From: Streptomyces flaveus
GTDB lineage: Bacteria > Actinomycetota > Actinomycetes > Streptomycetales > Streptomycetaceae
Assembly (NCBI RefSeq): GCF_014647675.1
Contig: NZ_BMPQ01000018.1
Location: 19,780 to 83,779, forward strand
Reading direction: 5' to 3'
DNA: 64,000 bases
Positions 58,395 to 64,000 of this stretch are shown here, in pieces. The translations under genes were made by a program, and so were the position numbers. Numbering within the stretch: the stretch's first letter is position 1; each line of letters begins with the position of its first letter. The notes under the pieces were generated by a model that saw only the letters and a list, made by a program, of their open reading frames with translations, had not been told where the DNA came from and ran no database searches.

Positions 58395-58463
58395 GTTCCC
58401 CACAGCCTCCGCCACTCGTTCTCCACAGCCTCCGCCCACCGTTGTCCACAGCCTCCTGCGTAG
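58395..58463 (+). repeat. three 23-bp direct repeats with DnaA boxes
   Basis: Units begin at 58395, 58418 and 58441, each GTTNNCCACAGCCTCC-like. They carry TTCCCCACA, TTCTCCACA and TTGTCCACA; the last is the perfect Streptomyces DnaA box and the second fits the looser consensus. They sit just upstream of the -10 of the first ArsA-like gene and between divergent promoters. Confidence 0.6.
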
Positions 58464-58480
58464 CCCGGCCGCCGACTGGT

Positions 58481-58486
58481 TAGGCT
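58481..58486 (+). promoter_or_regulatory. -10 element of leaderless transcript
   Basis: TAGGCT, 7 nt before the GTG at 58494. A DnaA box lies about 30 bp upstream, near the -35 position. Confidence 0.6.
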
Positions 58487-58493
58487 CGAAGAT

Positions 58494-59471
58494 GTGAGCA
58501 GGCTCCAGGTCGTCAGCGGCAAGGGCGGTACCGGCAAGACGACGGTCGCCGCAGCACTAGCGCTCGCCCTCGCGACGGAGGGCAAACGCACCCTCCTGGT
58601 CGAGGTCGAGGGCAGGCAGGGCATCGCGCAACTCTTCGAGACGGAGGCGCTGCCCTATGAGGAGCGGAAGATCGCCGTCGCTCCCGGGGGCGGGGAGGTG
58701 TTCGCCCTCGCCATAGACCCCGAGCTGGCGCTTCTCGACTACCTCCAGATGTTCTACAAACTGGGGGGCGCCGGACGCGCCCTGAAGAAGCTCGGCGCCA
58801 TCGACTTCGCGACGACGATCGCGCCCGGCCTCAGGGACGTACTCCTCACCGGGAAGGCGTGTGAGGCAGTCCGCAGGAAGGACAAGACCGGGCGGTTCGT
58901 GTACGACTACGTCGTCATGGACGCCCCGCCGACGGGCCGCATCACCCGCTTCCTGAACGTGAACGACGAGGTGGCGGGCCTCGCCAAAATAGGCCCGATA
59001 CACAATCAGGCGCAGGCCGTCATGCGGGTCCTCAAGTCCCGTGAGACGGCTGTGCACTTGGTGGCCCTCCTGGAGGAGATGCCCGTCCAGGAGACCGTCG
59101 ACGGCATCTCCGAACTGCGTGCCGCGAAGCTGCCGGTGGGGCGGATCATCGTGAACATGGTGCGGCCCGCCATCCTCGACGAGGCCGACCTGGACCTCAC
59201 GCGCGACGCACCGCGTACGGCCATCGCCAAGTCGCTGTCCGCGGCCGGACTCGGCGGCGCCCGCCGCGGCGGAGTCGCCGAGCGGCTCGTGGAACCGCTG
59301 CTCACCCAGGCCGAGGAGTACGCCGAGCGGTACGCACTGGAGCGTGAGCAGCGGGCCGCACTCCAGGCGTTGGGCCTCCCTCTGCACGAACTCCCGCTGC
59401 TCGCCGAGGGACTGGACCTCGCGGGCCTGTACGAACTCGCCACCGAACTGCGCCGGCAGGGGATCTCATGA
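58494..59471 (+). CDS. ArsA/Get3-like ATPase (first of pair)
   Basis: 325 aa. Deviant Walker A LQVVSGKGGTGKTTVAAALA, switch I LLVEVEGRQGIAQLFE where the usual DPA reads EGRQ, and switch II YVVMDAPPTGRITRFLNVN. These ArsA-like ATPases in actinobacteria are not arsenic pumps and have unknown clients. The GTG start is leaderless (TAGGCT-N7). Its stop overlaps the second ArsA-like gene by 4 bp, so a heterodimer is likely. Upstream lie three DnaA-box repeats. Confidence 0.85.
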   Translation: MSRLQVVSGKGGTGKTTVAAALALALATEGKRTLLVEVEGRQGIAQLFETEALPYEERKIAVAPGGGEVFALAIDPELALLDYLQMFYKLGGAGRALKKLGAIDFATTIAPGLRDVLLTGKACEAVRRKDKTGRFVYDYVVMDAPPTGRITRFLNVNDEVAGLAKIGPIHNQAQAVMRVLKSRETAVHLVALLEEMPVQETVDGISELRAAKLPVGRIIVNMVRPAILDEADLDLTRDAPRTAIAKSLSAAGLGGARRGGVAERLVEPLLTQAEEYAERYALEREQRAALQALGLPLHELPLLAEGLDLAGLYELATELRRQGIS

Positions 59472-60772
59472 GCTTGGACCCGGTTCGCCTCCTGGACGTC
59501 GACCCGCTGCTCGACGACCCGAAGACCCGCATCGTGGTCTGCTGCGGGGCGGGCGGCGTCGGCAAGACCACCACCGCGGCGGCCCTCGGGCTGCGTGCCG
59601 CCGAGCGCGGCCGGAAGGTGGTCGTCCTCACCATCGACCCGGCGCGCAGGCTCGCCCAGTCGATGGGCATCGACGCGCTCGACAACACCCCGCGCCGGGT
59701 GAAGGGCGTCGACGACTCCGCGAACGGCGAACTGCACGCGATGATGCTCGACATGAAGCGCACCTTCGACGAGATCGTCGAGGCGCACGCGGACCCCGAG
59801 CGGGCCGCCGCGATCCTGAACAACCCCTTCTACCAGTCACTCTCGGCGGGCTTCGCGGGCACGCAGGAGTACATGGCGATGGAGAAGCTGGGCCAGCTGC
59901 GGGCCCGCGACGAGTGGGACCTGATCGTCGTCGACACGCCTCCCTCGCGCTCGGCGCTCGACTTCCTCGACGCCCCGAAGCGGCTCGGGTCCTTCCTGGA
60001 CGGCAGGCTGATCCGGCTGCTGACCGCGCCGGCGAAGCTGGGTGGCCGGGCGGGGATGAAGTTCCTGAACGTCGGGATGTCGATGATGACGGGCACCCTG
60101 GGCAAGCTGCTCGGCGGCCAGCTCCTCAAGGACGTCCAGACGTTCGTGTCCGCGATGGACACCACCTTCGGTGGTTTCCGTACGCGCGCGGACGCCACGT
60201 ACAAGCTCCTTCAGGCGCCCGGCACGGCCTTCCTGGTGGTGGCGGCCCCGGAGCGCGACGCGCTGCGCGAGGCCGCGTACTTCGTGGAGCGGCTGGCCGC
60301 CGAGGACATGCCGCTCGCGGGTCTCGTACTGAACCGGGTCCACAGCAGCGGCGCCGCCCAGCTGTCCGCCGAGCGGGCGCTCGCCGCCGCGGAAAATCTT
60401 GCGGAAGCCCGCATTGTCGATCAGGAGGGTGGGAAAGCTGGACTTCGTAACTCTCCCGACACGTACGGCAGTTCAGAATCGCCCGATTCCGCCGTTCCCG
60501 AGGCTCCCGCACCCGACGCAGGCTCCCCCGCCGCGGACCGGATCGACGCCGAAGGAGCAGGGACGGCCCGAACCGTCGACCATCTCACCGCGGGCCTGCT
60601 GAGGTTGCACGCCGAGCGCATGCGGCTGCTCTTCCGCGAGCAGCGCACGCGTGACCGCTTCACCTCGCTCCACCCCGAGGTGGCGGTGGCAGAAGTGGCC
60701 GCGCTGCCCGGCGATGTGCACGACCTCGCAGGGCTGCGGGACATCGGGGACCGGCTCGCGGCCGGTGCCTAG
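59468..60772 (+). CDS. ArsA/Get3-like ATPase (second of pair)
   Basis: 434 aa. Walker A IVVCCGAGGVGKTTTAAALG, switch I VVVLTIDPARRLAQSMGIDA with the canonical DPA, and switch II LIVVDTPPSRSALDFLDAPK. A Met-rich region (GMKFLNVGMSMMTGTLGKLL) is hydrophobic, as in the client-binding groove of Get3. A low-complexity insertion (about 317-370) precedes the C-terminal helices. Coupled to the preceding gene; the pair lies upstream of wblA in Streptomyces as I recall. Confidence 0.85.
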   Translation: MSLDPVRLLDVDPLLDDPKTRIVVCCGAGGVGKTTTAAALGLRAAERGRKVVVLTIDPARRLAQSMGIDALDNTPRRVKGVDDSANGELHAMMLDMKRTFDEIVEAHADPERAAAILNNPFYQSLSAGFAGTQEYMAMEKLGQLRARDEWDLIVVDTPPSRSALDFLDAPKRLGSFLDGRLIRLLTAPAKLGGRAGMKFLNVGMSMMTGTLGKLLGGQLLKDVQTFVSAMDTTFGGFRTRADATYKLLQAPGTAFLVVAAPERDALREAAYFVERLAAEDMPLAGLVLNRVHSSGAAQLSAERALAAAENLAEARIVDQEGGKAGLRNSPDTYGSSESPDSAVPEAPAPDAGSPAADRIDAEGAGTARTVDHLTAGLLRLHAERMRLLFREQRTRDRFTSLHPEVAVAEVAALPGDVHDLAGLRDIGDRLAAGA

Positions 60773-60952
60773 CCGGTCGGAGCTGCGTGAGCCTCTCGGG
60801 GTCGCGTGGACCCCTGTTGCGTACGGGACCGCGCGGGCCCTGGGCGCAGACAGCGTCGTATACGGCCGCACATCTGTCGTGTACGGCTTTGTACGTCGCG
60901 TTCGTACGGTGCGCGACCGCGGCGGTTCGTCTGAGGTGACCGCGGCGAGCGG

Positions 60953-61291
60953 TCAGCCCACCGCCGCGTAGTGCTCGTACACCTCTTCCTCGTCGAGGGG
61001 CAGAATGCCCGCCCCCCGCTCGTATTCCGTACGCGCTGTCTCGAGCAGCCTGCGCCAGGAGGTGACGGTTGGCCGCCTGCGCAGCAGTGCGCGGCGCTCC
61101 CGCTCCGTCATCCCTCCCCACACGCCGAACTCGACGCGGTTGTCCAGCGCATCGGCAAGACATTCCGTACGCACCGGACATCCGGTGCATACCGCCTTGG
61201 CCCTGTTCTGCGCTGCTCCTTGAACGAACAGTTCGTCCGGATCGGTAGTGCGACAGGCCGCCTGCGCACTCCAGTCGGTTACCCAGCCCAT
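60953..61291 (-). CDS. wblA: WhiB-like regulator WblA
   Basis: 112 aa from the ATG at 61291, the length I recall for S. coelicolor WblA; the frame to 61348 is not supported. Iron-sulfur cysteines C13, C35, C38 and C44 (QAACRT, AVCTGCPVRTEC), then the turn EFGVWGGMTERERRALLRRR and a basic DNA-binding tail region. WblA is a global regulator that promotes sporulation and represses antibiotic production. Divergent from the penicillin-binding protein gene across about 400 bp. Confidence 0.95.
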   Translation of the reverse strand: MGWVTDWSAQAACRTTDPDELFVQGAAQNRAKAVCTGCPVRTECLADALDNRVEFGVWGGMTERERRALLRRRPTVTSWRRLLETARTEYERGAGILPLDEEEVYEHYAAVG

Positions 61292-61698
61292 ACCGGCGCC
61301 GTCCTCTCCCGAATCGAGGCTCCCCCACGGCGGCAGCGGCATATTCACCGCCGCCAGTTGAGGACGTTACGGAAGGTGGGCACAGTCAACCAGCCCCTGC
61401 GTGCCCAATCTTGAATGGTCCGAATGGACTATGGGTACGCGACAGTTCACCCAACGGAGTGAGCCGACGGCATACGTAACCTTCCCGGCAAACCAGGACA
61501 GTTGAGCTGCGTCACAACGGACGCCAAGTGACACATGAGGCGGATTCGGGCACGAGCCCAACAAAAAAGTTGGGAACGACTGGAACAATTCGGGGTCGCC
61601 AGCCGTATTGATACGTAGCCCTGCCGCTGTGACAGTTGTGAGCAGCTTAGGCCAAGGCCTGTACGCGTGTCCGGCGAATGAGAACGTAGGCTGCCCTC
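61292..61698. other. wblA-PBP divergent control region
   Basis: No gene seen. It is less GC-rich than its neighbours and holds the long leader and promoters of wblA on one strand. On the other is TAGGCT (61687-61692), 6 nt before the ATG of the penicillin-binding protein. I see no clear palindrome. Confidence 0.5.
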
Positions 61699-63972
61699 AT
61701 GGCAAACAAACGCTCGGGTGGCGGCCTGTCCTCGGTTCAGCAAGCCGCCAAGTTCCTAGGTGTCAGCGTGCTCGCGGGAGCCATCGCGGCGGGCATCGCG
61801 CTGCCCGCGGCCGGCGCGCTGGGGCTGGCGGCCAAGGGCTCAGTCGAGGGTTTCGACGAGATCCCCGCCAACCTCAAGCGTCCGCCGCTGAGTCAGCGCA
61901 CCACGATCCTGGACAACCAGGGCGGGCGGATCGCCACGGTCTACTCGCGCGACCGCACCGTGGTCGAACTCAAGGACATATCGCCGTACATGCAGCAGGC
62001 GATCGTCGCAATCGAGGACTCCCGCTTCTACAAGCACGGCGCGGTCGACCTCAAGGGCGTCCTGCGCGCGCTCAACCGGAACGCGCAGAGCGGCGAAGTG
62101 TCCCAGGGCGCGTCCACGCTCACGCAGCAGTACGTGAAGAACGTCTTCGTGGAGGAGGCCGGCGACGACCCGACGCTTGTCGCCCAGGCCACGCAGCAGA
62201 CCCTCGGCCGCAAGATCAAGGAACTGAAGCACGCGATCCAGGTCGAGGAAGAGCTCGGCAAGAAGAAGATCCTCGAGAACTACCTGAACATCACGTTCTT
62301 CGGCCAGCAGGCCTACGGCGTCGAGGCCGCGGCCCGGCGCTACTTCTCCACGTCCGCGAAGGACCTGAAGCTGGAACAGGCCGCACTGCTCGCCGGCGTC
62401 GTCCAGTCACCGACCCGTTACGACCCGGTCAACGACGAGCAAGAGGCGACACAGCGGCGCAATGTGGTCCTCCAGCGCATGGCCGACCTGGGCAACGTCT
62501 CCCAGGCGGAGGCCGACGCGGCCAAGGAGAAGCCGCTCGGCCTGAAGGTCAGCAAGCCGAACAACGGGTGCATCACGGCGGTCAAGGGCGCTGCCTTCTT
62601 CTGTGACTACGTCCGCGAGGTGTTCCTGACCGACCCGGTCTTCGGCAAGACCAAGAAGGCCCGGGCCAAGGTCTGGAACCAGGGCGGTCTGACGATCCGT
62701 ACGACGCTCGACCCGCAGTCCCAGGAGTCGGTGCAGGCGTCGCTCAAGACCCACGTCTACAAGAAGGACAAGGTCGCGGCGGCGTCGACGCTCGTCGAGC
62801 CCGGCTCCGGCAAGGTCCTGGCGATGGGCCAGTCGAAGCCGTACGGCTACGGCAAGAACGAGACGGAGTACAACTACTCGGTCGACGCGAAGATGGGCGG
62901 CTCGAACTTCGGCTTCCCGACGGGTTCGACGTTCAAGCCGTTCCTGGCCGCGGCCGCCCTGGAGGAGGGCAAGCCCGCCAACCAGGTCTATCCCGCGCCG
63001 TTCGAGATGCCGTATCCGGCCTCGGTGCAGACGTGCAGCGGAAAGCCCTGGGTCAACCAGGGCGGCAAGGCCAAGGTCGAGAACGAGGACGAGTCGGAGG
63101 TCGGCCCGTACGGGCTGCAGGAGGCCATGGCCAAGTCGGTCAACACCTACTTCGTGCAGATGCTCGAGGACACCGGCATGTGCCCGGTGGTGAAGATGAC
63201 CGACAAGCTGGGCGTGGTGCAGGGCAACGGCACCAAGGTGCCCGAGGTGCCCTCCTCGCTCACCCTCGGCTCCACCGGCCTCTCGCCCCTGACCATGGCA
63301 AGCGCGTACGCGGCCTTCGCCAACCGGGGCACGTACTGCACGCCGGTCGCGATCGAGTCGATCAGCCAGCAGCTCGGCGGCGAGAAGAAGTCGCTCAAGG
63401 TGCCGAAGTCGTCGTGCTCGCGCGCGATGTCGGAGTCCACCGCGGACATGATCAACGCGCTGCTCAGCGGCGTGGTCGACTCCGGTACGGGCCAGCAGGC
63501 CGGGCTCACCGACCGGGACAACGCGGGTAAGACCGGTACGACGGACTTCCGCAAGAACGCCTGGTTCGTGGGCTACACGCCGAAACTGTCCGGCGCGGTC
63601 TGGGTCGGCAGCGCCACCCAGAAGGTCAAGATGGTGAACATCACGATCGGCGGCGAGTGGCACGAGAAGGTCTTCGGCGGCGCGGTGCCCGGACCGATCT
63701 GGAAGGACGCCATGGCCGGCGCCCTCTCGGGCAAGGACTCCGGGAGCTTCAACCCCGTCAGGATCCCCGAGGTCGAGCGCCCCCGGGACGAGGACCGCGA
63801 CGACGAGGACAACGGGGACGAGGACAACCGCAACGGCGGGAACGACAACGGCGACATCGGCGACATCCCCGACCTCCCCGATCCGTCCTTCTCGATACCC
63901 GAGGAGTGGACGATCGGCGGGAACGGCAACAACGGCGGCGGCAACGGGAACGGCGGCGGCACCTTCCCGTAG
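61699..63972 (+). CDS. class A penicillin-binding protein (glycosyltransferase/transpeptidase)
   Basis: 757 aa. Leaderless start after TAGGCT-N6. One N-terminal membrane helix (about 17-45), then the GT51 glycosyltransferase with catalytic Glu106 in AIVAIEDSRFYKHGAVDLKG and SQGASTLTQQYVKNVF. The transpeptidase domain has the SxxK motif at Ser410 (GFPTGSTFKPFLAAAALEEG), SVN in MAKSVNTYFVQML and KTGT in DNAGKTGTTDFRKNAWFVGY. The acidic Asp/Glu/Asn tail and Gly/Asn-rich end (last about 65 residues) lie outside. It polymerises and cross-links peptidoglycan. Confidence 0.95.
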   Translation: MANKRSGGGLSSVQQAAKFLGVSVLAGAIAAGIALPAAGALGLAAKGSVEGFDEIPANLKRPPLSQRTTILDNQGGRIATVYSRDRTVVELKDISPYMQQAIVAIEDSRFYKHGAVDLKGVLRALNRNAQSGEVSQGASTLTQQYVKNVFVEEAGDDPTLVAQATQQTLGRKIKELKHAIQVEEELGKKKILENYLNITFFGQQAYGVEAAARRYFSTSAKDLKLEQAALLAGVVQSPTRYDPVNDEQEATQRRNVVLQRMADLGNVSQAEADAAKEKPLGLKVSKPNNGCITAVKGAAFFCDYVREVFLTDPVFGKTKKARAKVWNQGGLTIRTTLDPQSQESVQASLKTHVYKKDKVAAASTLVEPGSGKVLAMGQSKPYGYGKNETEYNYSVDAKMGGSNFGFPTGSTFKPFLAAAALEEGKPANQVYPAPFEMPYPASVQTCSGKPWVNQGGKAKVENEDESEVGPYGLQEAMAKSVNTYFVQMLEDTGMCPVVKMTDKLGVVQGNGTKVPEVPSSLTLGSTGLSPLTMASAYAAFANRGTYCTPVAIESISQQLGGEKKSLKVPKSSCSRAMSESTADMINALLSGVVDSGTGQQAGLTDRDNAGKTGTTDFRKNAWFVGYTPKLSGAVWVGSATQKVKMVNITIGGEWHEKVFGGAVPGPIWKDAMAGALSGKDSGSFNPVRIPEVERPRDEDRDDEDNGDEDNRNGGNDNGDIGDIPDLPDPSFSIPEEWTIGGNGNNGGGNGNGGGTFP

Positions 63973-64000
63973 GCCCGCCCTACTCCCGTACGCCGGTGGG

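Noticed and set aside
58395..58463. DnaA-box repeats as a replication origin
   Set aside because: Only three boxes, no dnaA/dnaN/gyr neighbourhood and no AT-rich unwinding element; regulation or titration is more likely.
1..64000. CRISPR array, rRNA operon, biosynthetic gene cluster
   Set aside because: No regularly spaced repeats with unique spacers, no rRNA sequence and no polyketide, peptide-synthetase or terpene genes were seen.

Overview
The window is high-GC actinobacterial DNA and reads as a Streptomyces chromosome. GC-rich third codon positions, GTG/TTG starts, leaderless promoters (TAGGCT-N6-8-start) and developmental genes (bldG, wblA, crp) all point that way. From 13.6 kb onward the gene order (SlpD-like peptidase, holB, tmk, topA, hppA, bldG, Tad/ssd cluster, acs, nhaA, crp, wblA, penicillin-binding protein) matches, as I recall it, the SCO3540-SCO3580 interval of S. 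coelicolor.

Accessory region, 1 to about 13.68 kb. An integrative element of about 10.4 kb lies at the 3' end of tRNA-Thr(CGT). The intact tRNA is at 13635-13707 (minus) and a 44-bp copy of its 3' end at 3249-3292. Further left sit more accessory genes and another integrase scrap, suggesting tandem insertion with a second element running off the left edge. The region is decayed: three tyrosine-recombinase fragments and no intact integrase, an IS5-family copy with two frame changes, an IS481-type transposase fused in frame to an integrase tail, a half alcohol dehydrogenase, a possible phage-defence gene tail and a frameshifted conserved gene. Apparently intact genes are a winged-helix (Rep-like) protein with a small downstream gene, two orphan xylose-type binding lipoproteins, and a MerR regulator fused to DNA sliding-clamp domains with a TPR-like partner.

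Core region, 13.8-28.7 kb, mostly minus strand: secreted tripeptidyl-aminopeptidase-type hydrolase, clamp-loader subunit HolB, an MFS-thymidylate kinase-coiled coil fusion, topoisomerase I with a lysine-rich tail, small membrane protein, methyltransferase, lipoprotein and proton-pumping pyrophosphatase.

29-40 kb: bldG and its anti-sigma-type neighbour, a DEAD-box helicase with a cysteine cluster, and a tightly overlapped seven-gene Tad-type pilus/secretion operon (ssd, ATPase, TadB, TadC, pilin, two TadE-like). Then come a HAD phosphatase and a structured intergenic region whose synteny and terminator identify it as the 6S-like/Ms1-type RNA (scr3559-like), followed by a degenerate Fic-like protein.

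40.7-64 kb: CooC-like ATPase, deacetylase-like lipoprotein, SulP transporter-carbonic anhydrase fusion, acetyl-CoA synthetase, NhaA, holin-X-like protein, epoxide-hydrolase-like enzyme, an unlisted 59-aa gene, MarP-type protease, NUDIX hydrolase, endonuclease III with a histone-like N-terminus, Crp, metallo-beta-lactamase/NUDIX pair, RidA/DUF4177 pair, two ArsA-like ATPases, WblA and a class A penicillin-binding protein. Perfect DnaA boxes, some in tandem, occur at three places. All homology statements come from reading the sequence and memory; no search was run.
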